Source: Leminorella richardii (GTDB lineage: Bacteria; Pseudomonadota; Gammaproteobacteria; Enterobacterales; Enterobacteriaceae). From it: a stretch of 64,000 nt of DNA. The stretch spans positions 1,608,501-1,672,500 of the forward strand of contig NZ_LS483470.1 in the NCBI RefSeq assembly GCF_900478135.1, given 5' to 3'. The number at the start of each line of letters is the position of its first letter. Position 1 is the stretch's first letter. This document shows, piece by piece, positions 25,549 to 34,288 of this stretch. The notes beneath the pieces were generated by a model. It was not told where the DNA came from, did no database searches, and saw only the letters and a list, made by a program, of their open reading frames with translations. A program made the translations under genes and the position numbers.

Positions 25549-26628
25549 TTACAGGGCTTTCAGGGCGTCGATGACGGCGTCGCATTCAGGCTGCGTACCG
25601 ATGGAGATGCGCAGGCATCCTTGCAGACCCGGCTGTTTGTTTTGATCTCTGAGTATAATCCCCTTATCCCATAGCGCTTTAAATGCGCGTTCGGAATCTG
25701 TGAGTTTAAACAGCAGATAGTTGGTTTCGCTGTTGTAGGTCGCTGTGACGATGGAGCATTCAGCGAGCTGTTGCACCAGCAGGTCACGTCGAGCGTTGAG
25801 AGACTCGACGCGCTTTCTCATGGTGGAAATACCCGCTTCGGTTAGCGCCTGTGCTGCGATGTCTGCCACCGGCGTGGAAAGCGGGTAGGGGGCAATAACT
25901 TTTTGCAGCAGGCCGATGACTTCTTCGCTTGCCAGCGTAAATCCACAGCGCAGTCCCGCAAGAGCAAAGGCCTTAGAGAGCGTACGCAGAACCACTAGGT
26001 TAGGATACTGTTTTAACCAGCTTACGACGCTGGCCTGTGGGCAGAACTCAATATAGGCCTCATCAACCACCACCAGTGCACGCCCAGAAGTCATATCCAG
26101 AAGCGTGCGAATATCGTCTGGATTGATCAGGTTGCCCGTCGGGTTGTTGGGGCTACAGACGTAAACCAGCTTCACACCGTCAAGGGAGCGCTCAATAGCC
26201 GGAATGTCTAGCTGCCAGTCTGTAGTCGCAGGCACAGTGCGGCGCTCGACGCCCAGCGTTTCTGCGCTGACGCTGTACATGCCGTAGGTCGGCGGGCAGT
26301 AGAGAACTGCGTCTTTCCCCGGCTCGCAGAAGGCGCGCATCAAAAGTTCGATCCCTTCGTCAGCGCCGCGGCTAACCAGCACCTGCTGTGGCTTAACGCC
26401 CGCATAGGCGGCATAGCGCTCAATCACTTTGACAGGCTGGCATTCAGGGTAGCGGTTAAGGGTTTGCTCTGTTAACTGATAGGATGTCGCTTCCGGGTAT
26501 TCATTGGCGTTAAGCCACACGTCACCCTTACCGCCGATTCGACGAGCGGACTGATAGGGCGTCAGTTTTCTGACGTTATCGCGGGCCAGCTGTTCCACAC
26601 TTATGGTGATAGTTTCAGTCATACTCAC
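25549..26628 (-). CDS. hisC: Histidinol-phosphate aminotransferase HisC
   Basis: 359 residues, PLP class I/II fold. The PLP Lys lies in LRTLSKAFALAGLRCGF; CSPNNPTGN and VVDEAYIEFCP are the conserved cofactor loops. Start chosen as GTG at 26628, 7 nt after AGGAGG; the ATG two codons later is 13 nt away. Converts imidazole acetol phosphate to L-histidinol phosphate, step 7. Confidence 0.97.
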   Translation of the reverse strand: MSMTETITISVEQLARDNVRKLTPYQSARRIGGKGDVWLNANEYPEATSYQLTEQTLNRYPECQPVKVIERYAAYAGVKPQQVLVSRGADEGIELLMRAFCEPGKDAVLYCPPTYGMYSVSAETLGVERRTVPATTDWQLDIPAIERSLDGVKLVYVCSPNNPTGNLINPDDIRTLLDMTSGRALVVVDEAYIEFCPQASVVSWLKQYPNLVVLRTLSKAFALAGLRCGFTLASEEVIGLLQKVIAPYPLSTPVADIAAQALTEAGISTMRKRVESLNARRDLLVQQLAECSIVTATYNSETNYLLFKLTDSERAFKALWDKGIILRDQNKQPGLQGCLRISIGTQPECDAVIDALKAL

Positions 26629-26630
26629 GG

Positions 26631-27935
26631 TTACGCCTCCTGATTAATCTGATTGAATTTTTCTACCCGCAGAGAAACGGCTCGGCGGTGGGCGGTAAGC
26701 TGTTCCGCCTGCGCTAGCGTTTCGATGGTCGGCGCCAGCGCCATCAGTCCGTCGGCAGTGAGCTGCTGAACGGTCATGCGCTTTTGAAAATCTGCCAGAC
26801 CGAGGCTGGAATAGGTGGCGGTATAGCCATAAGTCGGCAGCACGTGGTTGGTGCCGGAAGCGTAGTCACCCGCAGATTCTGGCGACCAGTCGCCAAGAAA
26901 TACCGAGCCTGCACTGGTGATGCGGTCGACCAGCGCTTCGGGATCGCGAGTTTGCAGAATAAGGTGCTCTGGCCCGTAGCGATTGCTGATGTCGACACAC
27001 TGATCCAGACTGTCTGCCACGATAAGGCGGCTTTCCGCCAGTGCCTGAATAGCGATGTCTCTTCGTGACAGTGTAACCAATTGTTTGTCCAGCTCATCAG
27101 AAACCGCCTGCGCGATGCTTTCATCAGGCGTTAGCAGGATAACCTGTGAGTCTGCACCGTGTTCCGCCTGTGACAGCAAATCGGCAGCGATGAAAGAAGG
27201 GGTTGCGCCCGCGTCGGCAATCACCAGCACTTCCGACGGTCCGGCGGGCATATCGATAGCCGCGCCGCCGACGGCCTGACTGACCTGACGCTTGGCTTCG
27301 GTCACATAGGCGTTGCCGGGGCCGAAGATCTTGTCGACTTTCGGAACGCTTTCGCTGCCGAAGGCCATTGCAGCGATGGCCTGAGCGCCGCCGATCTGAA
27401 AGATGTTCTCAATGCCGCACAGCTTTGCCGCGTATAGGATTTCGTCGGCAATGGGTGGCGGCGAGCAGAGAACCACTTTACGGCAGCCCGCCAAGCGGGA
27501 AGGAATGCCGAGCATCAGTACGGTTGACAGCAGCGGAGCCGTGCCGCCGGGAATATATAGACCAACAGCGTCGATAGGGCGTGTCACCTGCCGGCAGCGC
27601 ACGCCGGGCTGCGTTTCAACGGCAACTTCTGGCAGCGTCTGAGCGCGGTGAAAGGTGTCGATATTACGCGTCGCGATGGCCATCGCCTGCTTGATGTCGT
27701 CGCCGAGGCGCGCTGCGGCAGCGTCAATTTCTTCTGGGGTAATCTGCAGGCTGTCGATCTGTACTTTGTCGAAGCGGGCGCTCAGCTCGCGCAGGGCGCG
27801 ATCGCCCCCGGCTCTGACCTGCTCAATGATGCCGCTGACGGCCTCATTGATGCGCGCTGACGCATTGACCGCCGGGCGTGACAGCAGCGTTTGCTGCTGC
27901 TGTGAACTGCACTGCTGCCAGTATGTCAGTTGCAT
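26631..27935 (-). CDS. hisD: Histidinol dehydrogenase HisD
   Basis: 434 residues, identical in length to E. coli HisD. Signatures: VGLYIPGGTAPLLSTVLM, FGPGNAYVTEAKRQV, IDMPAGPSEVLVIAD, LLSQAEHGADSQ (Zn-site Gln/His) and GTNHVLPTYGYTA. Carries out the last two oxidations to L-histidine using NAD+. Four bp separate it from hisG. Confidence 0.98.
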   Translation of the reverse strand: MQLTYWQQCSSQQQQTLLSRPAVNASARINEAVSGIIEQVRAGGDRALRELSARFDKVQIDSLQITPEEIDAAAARLGDDIKQAMAIATRNIDTFHRAQTLPEVAVETQPGVRCRQVTRPIDAVGLYIPGGTAPLLSTVLMLGIPSRLAGCRKVVLCSPPPIADEILYAAKLCGIENIFQIGGAQAIAAMAFGSESVPKVDKIFGPGNAYVTEAKRQVSQAVGGAAIDMPAGPSEVLVIADAGATPSFIAADLLSQAEHGADSQVILLTPDESIAQAVSDELDKQLVTLSRRDIAIQALAESRLIVADSLDQCVDISNRYGPEHLILQTRDPEALVDRITSAGSVFLGDWSPESAGDYASGTNHVLPTYGYTATYSSLGLADFQKRMTVQQLTADGLMALAPTIETLAQAEQLTAHRRAVSLRVEKFNQINQEA

Positions 27936-27939
27936 ATCG

Positions 27940-28839
27940 TTACTCCATCATCTTTTCGATTGGCAGCACCAGAATAGAGCTGGCGCCGAGGCTCTTCAGT
28001 CGTTCCATGGTCTCCCAGAACAGGGTTTCGCTGCTGACCATGTGCATCGCTACGCGGTTTTGGTCGCCTGCCAGCGGCAGAATGGTAGGGCGCTCGGCGC
28101 CGGGCAGCAGGGCGACGATTTCATCCAGACGATCGCTTGGCGCGTGCAGCATGATGTATTTAGACTCTCTGGCCTGAATAACGCCCTGAATGCGCGTCAG
28201 CAGCTTGTTAATCAGCTCCTGTTTGTCGCTGGACATTTCGCCGTCACGTTGGATGAGCGTTGCTTTAGAGCGATAGATAACCTCGACTTCACGCAGGCCG
28301 TTGGCTTCCAGCGTTGCGCCAGTAGACACCAGATCGCAGATGGCATCGGCTAGCCCAGCGCGCGGGGCAACTTCCACAGAACCGTTCAGCAAGCAGGACT
28401 TGAAGCGGACGTTTTGTTCATCCAGATAGCGCTTCATCAAGTGTGGGTAAGAGGTGGCGATACGCATATTTTGCAGGCTTTGCGGGCCGGTATATTCTGC
28501 GTCCAGCGGCATGGCGATAGAGAGACGGCAGCCGCCGAAGTCCAGACGGCGCAGAGTGTTGTAGCGAGGATCTTCACCCTGAGCGCGGCGGTCAAGCAGC
28601 TCTTCTTCCAGCACGTTCTCGCCGACGATCCCTAGGTCGACCACACCGTCCATCACCAGCCCGGGAATATCGTCATCGCGCACGCGGAGGATATCCATCG
28701 GCATATTTTCTGCAAAGGCGATCAGGCGCTGTTCCTGAAGGTTGATTTTGATACCGCAGTTGGCAAACAGCTTTTGTGATTCTTCGCTTAAGCGACCTGA
28801 CTTCTGAATGGCTATCCGTAAACGACTTTTGTCTAACAT
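27940..28839 (-). CDS. hisG: ATP phosphoribosyltransferase HisG (long form)
   Basis: 299 residues from the ATG at 28839 (MLDKSRLRIAIQKSGRLSEE), matching E. coli HisG in length and start; AGAGGA lies 6 nt upstream, so the longer start at 28857 is rejected. Catalytic PRPP loop DLVSTGATLEANGL; VDLGIVGENVLEE; C-terminal ACT-like regulatory domain for histidine feedback (about 225-299). Commits PRPP and ATP to histidine synthesis. First structural gene after the attenuator. Confidence 0.98.
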   Translation of the reverse strand: MLDKSRLRIAIQKSGRLSEESQKLFANCGIKINLQEQRLIAFAENMPMDILRVRDDDIPGLVMDGVVDLGIVGENVLEEELLDRRAQGEDPRYNTLRRLDFGGCRLSIAMPLDAEYTGPQSLQNMRIATSYPHLMKRYLDEQNVRFKSCLLNGSVEVAPRAGLADAICDLVSTGATLEANGLREVEVIYRSKATLIQRDGEMSSDKQELINKLLTRIQGVIQARESKYIMLHAPSDRLDEIVALLPGAERPTILPLAGDQNRVAMHMVSSETLFWETMERLKSLGASSILVLPIEKMME

Positions 28840-28895
28840 GGTGATCCTCTTCTTCATTCTTTATTTGACGTTGCGATGTTAAAAACGGCGGACAT

Positions 28896-28926
28896 AAAAA
28901 AACCCTCGGAAGGATTCTTCCGAGGG
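28896..28926 (-). terminator. his attenuator terminator
   Basis: Minus-strand stem CCCTCGGAAG/CTTCCGAGGG, loop AATC, followed by seven T. It lies between the leader peptide and hisG. When His-tRNA is plentiful this forms and stops transcription. Confidence 0.95.
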
Positions 28927-28952
28927 CTCTCTTTAATTAACGCTTTGTCCGC

Positions 28953-28980
28953 CGCTGGAAGAATCTAGACTGTCTTCCAG
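28953..28980 (-). promoter_or_regulatory. his leader pause / antiterminator hairpin
   Basis: Stem GCTGGAAGA/TCTTCCAGC. The TTCC segments can re-pair with the GGAAG arm of the terminator, which is the alternative antiterminator fold expected of his leaders. Confidence 0.8.
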
Positions 28981-28998
28981 CACCAAGCGCCTGAAAGA

Positions 28999-29046
28999 CT
29001 AGTCAGGGTGATGGTGATGATGGTGGTTGAACAAAACGTTAAACAT
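28999..29046 (-). CDS. hisL: his operon leader peptide
   Basis: MFNVLFNHHHHHHPD followed by TAG. Six consecutive His codons, one fewer than the seven of E. coli HisL, followed by the conserved Pro-Asp. Ribosome stalling at these codons when charged His-tRNA is scarce favours the antiterminator. Confidence 0.95.
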   Translation of the reverse strand: MFNVLFNHHHHHHPD

Positions 29047-29305
29047 AATTTGCTGCGCCTTTAAAAGTTATGACTGGGTTAATAATCATGCACTAGGAGT
29101 TAACCTACTCCATACTGACCCACAATGGCAACCGTTTTTTTCATTCTTTTTACTTTTTCCCGCGATTCTTAAAAGAGGGCAGAGGAAACGTTTGCGTCGC
29201 TTCCTGACAAAATGACAGTGTAAAACAGCTTTACGCTGTCACTCTGTTCTATATTGTAGGGGAGCAGACGCACAGTTTAGGTTAAAAATACGGTGGTCAT
29301 ACATA

Positions 29306-30133
29306 ATGAAAAAGATTTCCATTGTTGGTTTGGGCTGGCTAGGCATGCCGCTGGCGCTTACGCTGCTGGGGCAAGGGTATCGAGTCGTTGGCAGCAAAAC
29401 GACACAGGACGGCGTGGAGGCTGCGCGCCTGACCGGTATTGAAGCCTACCCGCTGGTGATGACTCCCCAACCTGAGTGCGAGGAAGAAGACTGGCAGCAG
29501 CTAACAGAATGCGATGTGCTTATCATTACGCTCCCCGCCGCCAGAGATGAGCTGGGGGCTGAACGCTACCGTCAGTCTGTTCAGCTGCTGGTGGACAGCG
29601 CACTGAGCAGCCGCGTAGGCAGAATTATTTTTATCAGTTCGACTTCGGTATACGGTCGTGACGAAGGTGAAGTCACAGAGACGTCACCGCGGCTACCACA
29701 AACGGCCAGTGGGCGAGTGCTGGTATCACTGGAGGATTGGCTGCACGATTTACCCCATACCTCCGTCGATATCCTTCGCCCTGCGGGACTAGTAGGGCCA
29801 CAGCGCCATCCCGGACGATTTATGGCAGGCAAGCAGGAGCTGCCTGAAGGTAATTGTGGGGTAAATCTGGTGCATCAGGAAGACGTGATTGCGGCCATTA
29901 AGCTACTACTCAGTCAGGAACGCGGTGGGCGAATCTATAACCTTTGTGCGCCAGAGCACCCGCGCAAGCGTGACTTTTATCCTGCTGCGGCGCAAAGCAT
30001 GGGGCTGGCAATGCCGACGTTTACACCGACGGACAGAGCCTCCCTTGGACGCATCGTTAATGGGCAGGCTATTTGCCGCGATCTGGGATTTGAATACCGC
30101 TTTACCGATCCGATGCGCATGCTGAGTATATGA
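29306..30133 (+). CDS. yeeZ: NAD(P)-dependent epimerase/dehydratase-like protein YeeZ
   Basis: 275 residues. Rossmann start KKISIVGLGWLGMPLA, then TLPAARDE, IIFISSTSVYG (Ser of the SDR pair; the Tyr-x3-Lys is not canonical) and VNLVHQEDVIAAI. In E. coli yeeZ sits in the same place, divergent from his, which supports orthology. The substrate is unknown. Confidence 0.92.
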   Translation: MKKISIVGLGWLGMPLALTLLGQGYRVVGSKTTQDGVEAARLTGIEAYPLVMTPQPECEEEDWQQLTECDVLIITLPAARDELGAERYRQSVQLLVDSALSSRVGRIIFISSTSVYGRDEGEVTETSPRLPQTASGRVLVSLEDWLHDLPHTSVDILRPAGLVGPQRHPGRFMAGKQELPEGNCGVNLVHQEDVIAAIKLLLSQERGGRIYNLCAPEHPRKRDFYPAAAQSMGLAMPTFTPTDRASLGRIVNGQAICRDLGFEYRFTDPMRMLSI

Positions 30134-30141
30134 TTTTTGAC

Positions 30142-30183
30142 GGTTAGCCAGTGAGGGTTAGCCAGTGAGGGTTAGCCAGAGAG
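30142..30183. repeat. 14-bp tandem repeat, three copies
   Basis: GGTTAGCCAGTGAG at 30142-30155 and 30156-30169, then GGTTAGCCAGAGAG at 30170-30183 with one change. It lies between the yeeZ stop and the uxuR terminator. Confidence 0.9.
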
Positions 30184-30195
30184 TTGCCAGATAAG

Positions 30196-30219
30196 AAAAA
30201 GCCCGGCATAGCCGGGCTT
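30196..30219 (-). terminator. Terminator of uxuR
   Basis: Minus-strand stem AGCCCGGC/GCCGGGCT, loop TAT, then five T, 24 bp past the uxuR stop. Confidence 0.8.
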
Positions 30220-30242
30220 AGTCGAATAAGTGGAAATGAAAA

Positions 30243-31013
30243 TCAGCTATCTTTAACCTCTAATGGCCATGAACTAAACAAATAGCCGTCAAAGTTAATA
30301 TCATCCACGTTGGACAGTTCCAGAAGTCGATTTTTTACATTTTCAAGATGCTGCCACATGGCCATTTTGGCTGCTTTGGCGTCTTTCTTAATCAGTGCGG
30401 CAAGAATAACTTTATGATCGACCAGCCACTCTTTTCGATACTGAGTGTCTTTTAAATGAGCGTGAAGCTGGATCCACATGGGATTGTTTACGCGCCATTG
30501 CCACGACTGTTTGAAAAGCTCAACGAGCATCGTGTTATGCGTCGCTTCTGCAACCGCAATATGGAATTCCATATCGCCTGTTTCATGGTTACCGGACTCC
30601 AGATCTTCTTCCTGCATGAGCAGTGCCCGGCGCATTTTAATAATGTCTTCACGCGTGGCCTGCAGGGCGGCAAATTCAGCAATGTTGCTTTCCAGTAGCT
30701 GGCGGGCTTGAAGGATCTCAAAAGGACCTGCGTCATTGTCTTCCATTGTCTCAATGACGTTGGATTTTACGGGTTCGTCGTACGGCATTTTCATCACAAA
30801 AATACCCGCACCTCTCCTCACTTCAAGGATACCTTCAATTTCAAGCATGATGAGAGCTTCGCGAATAACTGTACGGCTGACGTTCAGTATCTCTGCAATT
30901 TCTCTTTCAGGAGGTAAGCGCGTTCCTGCCGAGTATCCACGCTCGACAATTAATGAACGAAGCATCTTACCGACTTCCTGATATGGGCGCTGTTGCGAAG
31001 CTATCTCTTTCAT
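30243..31013 (-). CDS. uxuR: GntR-family repressor UxuR
   Basis: 256 residues from the ATG at 31013 (MKEIASQQRPYQEVG aligns with E. coli UxuR MKSATSAQRPYQEVG, 257 residues). The winged helix (RLPPEREIAEILNVSRTVIREALIMLE, VRRGAGIFV) is followed by the FCD effector domain (FEILQARQLLESNIAEFAALQATREDI, GDMEFHIAVAEATHN, MWQHLENVKNRLLE). The TTG at 31031 is rejected for lack of homology. UxuR represses glucuronate genes; fructuronate is the inducer. It follows uxaC but is separated from it by a terminator at 31122. Confidence 0.95.
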   Translation of the reverse strand: MKEIASQQRPYQEVGKMLRSLIVERGYSAGTRLPPEREIAEILNVSRTVIREALIMLEIEGILEVRRGAGIFVMKMPYDEPVKSNVIETMEDNDAGPFEILQARQLLESNIAEFAALQATREDIIKMRRALLMQEEDLESGNHETGDMEFHIAVAEATHNTMLVELFKQSWQWRVNNPMWIQLHAHLKDTQYRKEWLVDHKVILAALIKKDAKAAKMAMWQHLENVKNRLLELSNVDDINFDGYLFSSWPLEVKDS

Positions 31014-31121
31014 GGAACTAGTGGTTTTCAACTGAGGATTTAAAGAAAGTCATATTATATCATAGTTTATGTATCGACCATACCTGCACCGCAGGGATTT
31101 GGATATGTTCAAATTATTCTT

Positions 31122-31153
31122 AAAAAAAACGGCTAAAAGTTAATTAGCCGTTT
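31122..31153 (-). terminator. Terminator of the uxuA-uxuB-uxaC operon
   Basis: Minus-strand stem AAACGGCTAA/TTAGCCGTTT followed by eight T, 35 bp after the uxaC stop. Confidence 0.85.
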
Positions 31154-31187
31154 AAATATTTATATCGTTAATGAAGTTTAAGAATAT

Positions 31188-32591
31188 TTAACCGAAAAAC
31201 TGTCGGGCATTGTTATAGCAAATATCCTTGACCATATTGCCCAGCATGGTTTCATCGGCAGGGATTTCTCCATCTTCAGCCCATTGTCCAATCAGGTTAC
31301 AAAGCAGGCGACGGAAATATTCATGCCTGGTATAAGACAAGAAGCTGCGGGAATCCGTTAACATGCCGACAAACTGGCTGAGAAGCCCCATTTGAGCATG
31401 CTGTTCGAGTTGCCGCAGCATGCCGTCTTTCTGATCGTTAAACCACCATCCTGAGCCAAACTGAACTTTCCCAGCGATACCGCCGCCTTGGAAATTTCCT
31501 ATCATTGTTGCCAATACTTCGTTGTCCCTTGGATTCAGACAATAAAGGATAGTTTTCGGCAGTTCGTTGGTGATATCCATGCTGTCAAGCAGCCGTGAAA
31601 GCGCCCAACTAATGTTGTTATCGCCAATAGAGTCAAAGCCGCTATCCGGCCCCAGCAGACGGAACATCCGGGTATTGTTGTTACGGATGGCCCCAATATG
31701 AAGCTGCATGACCCAGCCTCGAGCGGCGTACTGTCGGCCTAGCCACACCAGTACGGCAGTGGAGAACTGTGCAATTTCCGTTTCGCTGAGTTCAGCGCCG
31801 TTGAGGCGCTTGCTCAGAATATTATCAAGCTGTTTATCATCTGGAACTGGGGCAAAGCGCAGGACTTCAATGCCGTGATCGGATGCGCGGCAGCCGTGAG
31901 CGGCAAAGTGATCGAGCCGACGGGTTAATGCAGTACGTAAGTCCTCGAAGCGAGAAATTGCGATGTCTGCTGCACCTTCCAGTTTCCGCAAATAATCGAC
32001 AAATCCTTCCAGCTCGATTTTGAATACTTTATCGGGGCGCCAGCTGGGAGCTACTTCAATATCAAAGCTGCCGTCTTCGGCTATCTGGCGATGGTATTCC
32101 AGAGTATCAATAGGGTCATCTGTGGTGCCTACTGCTCTGACGTTCATCTGGCGCATAATGCCTCGTGCAGAAAATTCTGGCATAGCGAGTTTTTCATTAC
32201 ATTCTGCCCAGATTTTTTCTGCCGTTTTGGCGTTAAGCTGCACGTTGGCTATAGCAAACGGGCGACGCAGCTCCAGATGTGTCCAGTGATAGAGCGGATT
32301 ACCGAGAGTTTTCGGTACGGTGTTTGCCCAGGCGACAAACTTCTCATAGTCGCTGGCATCGCCGGTAATTAACGTCTCGTCAACCCCTGCGGAGCGTAAA
32401 GCTCGCCATTTATAGTGGTCGCCTTCCAACCAGATTTTTGTCAGGTTCTCAAACTGCCGATTTTGGGCAATTTCTTTTGGATTCAGGTGACAGTGGAAAT
32501 CATAGATGGGCATGTCGGCTGCCCAGCTGTGGTAGAGCTTACGTCCCATCTCATTTTTAAGTAAAAAATCTTCCGTCATAAATGCCGTCAT
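31188..32591 (-). CDS. uxaC: Uronate isomerase UxaC
   Basis: 467 residues (E. coli 470). Metal-site FHCHLNPKEIA near the N-terminus, DHYKWRALRSAGV, GTTDDPIDTLEYH, GAIRNNNTRMFRLLG, LYCLNPRDNE and MLTDSRSFLSYTRHEYFRR are family hallmarks. It interconverts D-glucuronate and D-fructuronate (or galacturonate and tagaturonate). Eleven bp after uxuB. In E. coli it is paired with uxaA; here it is in a glucuronate operon. Confidence 0.97.
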   Translation of the reverse strand: MTAFMTEDFLLKNEMGRKLYHSWAADMPIYDFHCHLNPKEIAQNRQFENLTKIWLEGDHYKWRALRSAGVDETLITGDASDYEKFVAWANTVPKTLGNPLYHWTHLELRRPFAIANVQLNAKTAEKIWAECNEKLAMPEFSARGIMRQMNVRAVGTTDDPIDTLEYHRQIAEDGSFDIEVAPSWRPDKVFKIELEGFVDYLRKLEGAADIAISRFEDLRTALTRRLDHFAAHGCRASDHGIEVLRFAPVPDDKQLDNILSKRLNGAELSETEIAQFSTAVLVWLGRQYAARGWVMQLHIGAIRNNNTRMFRLLGPDSGFDSIGDNNISWALSRLLDSMDITNELPKTILYCLNPRDNEVLATMIGNFQGGGIAGKVQFGSGWWFNDQKDGMLRQLEQHAQMGLLSQFVGMLTDSRSFLSYTRHEYFRRLLCNLIGQWAEDGEIPADETMLGNMVKDICYNNARQFFG

Positions 32592-32602
32592 TTCTCATCC
32601 CC

Positions 32603-34075
32603 TTAAGCGTTCAGCATGCTAATGGTCTTGCGAGCGCCATTTTCTATCAGTTGACTATAGGCAGTCGTTACTGTGTCCAGAAAGGCGGTATTCTCTGGTA
32701 AGTCATGACCAAAAATGGCGCTGAGACTCATCAACTGGCGAACGCGATCGGCTGGCTCCGTATATTCACGATGAATAGCCTGATACTGTGAAACCAACGG
32801 GTCAACCACATCAATCGCATTGCCTTTTTCATCGAGTCCGCCAACGTAGCGCATCCATCCTGCAATTCCCATCGCCAGATAGCGATAGCTATGCCCCTGA
32901 GCAAGATGCAAGCGAACAGGATCAAGCAGTCTCTGCGGAAGCTTTTGGCTGCCATCCATGGCAATTTGCCAAGTGCGGTGCTTTAACGAGGGATTACTGA
33001 AGCGTTCGATCAACAGCTGCGCATAGGCTTTCAGATCTGTGCCTTCAGGCATAGAAAGGGTAGGAGCTTGTTCATCAAGCATTAACGCTAGCGCAGCTGC
33101 ACGATAGTCAGGGTTAGTCATGGTTTCAGCGATGGTGTCATAACCGCCGAGGTAGCCCAAGTAGGCCAGAAACGAGTGACTGCCGTTAAGCATACGCAGT
33201 TTCATCATTTCGAAAGGAACCACGTCTTCCACAAACTGAGCGCCAACTTTATCCCAGGCCGGTCGGCCGTTAACGAAATTGTCCTCAATGACCCACTGGC
33301 GGAATGGTTCACAGGCGATGGCACACGGGTCATACACGCCCAGTTGAGCGGCGATGTCCTGTAGTGTTTCAGGCGTGGCGGCAGGCACGATACGGTCAAC
33401 CATTGTGCAGGGAAACGTCACATTGGCTTCAATCCACTGAGCCAGTTCAGGGTCGCGAGCCACAGCCAGATCCAGAACGGCAGCTTTTGCGACATGGCCA
33501 TTCTCTCGCACGTTATCACAGGAAAGAACCGTAAAGCCCGGTAGCCCGAGCTGGCGACGCATGTTAAGCGCTTCGACAATATATCCCGGCGCTGATTTTG
33601 GCTGCTGTGGGTTTGCCAGATCGTTTTGAATCAGCGCATTGTTGATATCAAGCCGCCCCGTCGCCGCCTGCGTGCAGTAGCCTTTCTCGGTAATAGTCAG
33701 TGAGACAATAGCCGTTTCTGGGCGAGCCATCGCGTCAAGAATACCGGCAATGCCGTCAAATTCAGGGTGAAGCGCCTCTTTAACCGAGCCGATAATTTTG
33801 AGCTCTGTTGAGAGCGCACCGCGTTCCGCAACGGTATAAAGTAAATTCTGTTCTTTTAGGGACGAAATTAGTCGGGCATCGTTACCCGGCATCAGGTTGA
33901 CTTCACAAATTCCCCAGTCACTGTCGCTGCATTCCAGCAGGTGGTGGGTAAACAGCGCCTGATGCGCTCGGTGGAATGCCCCACAGCCTAAATGCACAAT
34001 ACGTGACGTCAGGCGTGACGCGTTCCAGTTCGGTTTAGCGACCGTCACTGAACCTGTAGCAATATTTTTTTCCAT
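32603..34075 (-). CDS. uxuB: D-fructuronate reductase (mannonate oxidoreductase) UxuB
   Basis: 490 residues, long-chain mannitol dehydrogenase family. The Rossmann motif VHLGCGAFHRAHQALFTHHLLE, TEKGYC, SCDNVRENG, FPCTMVDRIVPAATPE, catalytic KLRMLNGSHSFLAYLGYL and RFSNPSLKHRTWQIAMDGSQKLPQRL match E. coli UxuB rather than UxaB. Reduces D-fructuronate to D-mannonate with NADH. Confidence 0.96.
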   Translation of the reverse strand: MEKNIATGSVTVAKPNWNASRLTSRIVHLGCGAFHRAHQALFTHHLLECSDSDWGICEVNLMPGNDARLISSLKEQNLLYTVAERGALSTELKIIGSVKEALHPEFDGIAGILDAMARPETAIVSLTITEKGYCTQAATGRLDINNALIQNDLANPQQPKSAPGYIVEALNMRRQLGLPGFTVLSCDNVRENGHVAKAAVLDLAVARDPELAQWIEANVTFPCTMVDRIVPAATPETLQDIAAQLGVYDPCAIACEPFRQWVIEDNFVNGRPAWDKVGAQFVEDVVPFEMMKLRMLNGSHSFLAYLGYLGGYDTIAETMTNPDYRAAALALMLDEQAPTLSMPEGTDLKAYAQLLIERFSNPSLKHRTWQIAMDGSQKLPQRLLDPVRLHLAQGHSYRYLAMGIAGWMRYVGGLDEKGNAIDVVDPLVSQYQAIHREYTEPADRVRQLMSLSAIFGHDLPENTAFLDTVTTAYSQLIENGARKTISMLNA

Positions 34076-34205
34076 AACCGTTTCCTGTTGTTTGGTACTA
34101 CGGGCAGGTGCAGCCCATTATATTCATGAGACTGGTAAGCAGGTAATCAGCGGTATAATCGGCTTCAGGCTGTGGACATCCTCTAGAAGCCATGATGGCG
34201 GTTTT

Positions 34206-34232
34206 TACCCTCTCCATGTTAAGGAGAGGGTA
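34206..34232. repeat. Perfect hairpin in the uxuA-uxuB spacer
   Basis: 10-bp stem TACCCTCTCC/GGAGAGGGTA with a 7-nt loop in a 213-bp spacer between genes usually only a few bp apart. No T-run. About 30 bp on lies TTGTCAGCAGTGTGAA (34254-34269), close to TTTGTCAGCAGTCTGAA inside the element at 37180-37466. A decayed repeat element or an mRNA-processing hairpin is possible. Confidence 0.5.
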
Positions 34233-34288
34233 CCCGTCGCGCTTCGTTTAGCGTTGTCAGCAGTGTGAAGTGATATAAGCGACGCTAT

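Noticed and set aside
29027..29215. 62-codon plus-strand frame opposite the his leader
   Set aside because: Antisense to the His6 leader peptide; no ribosome-binding site or homology.
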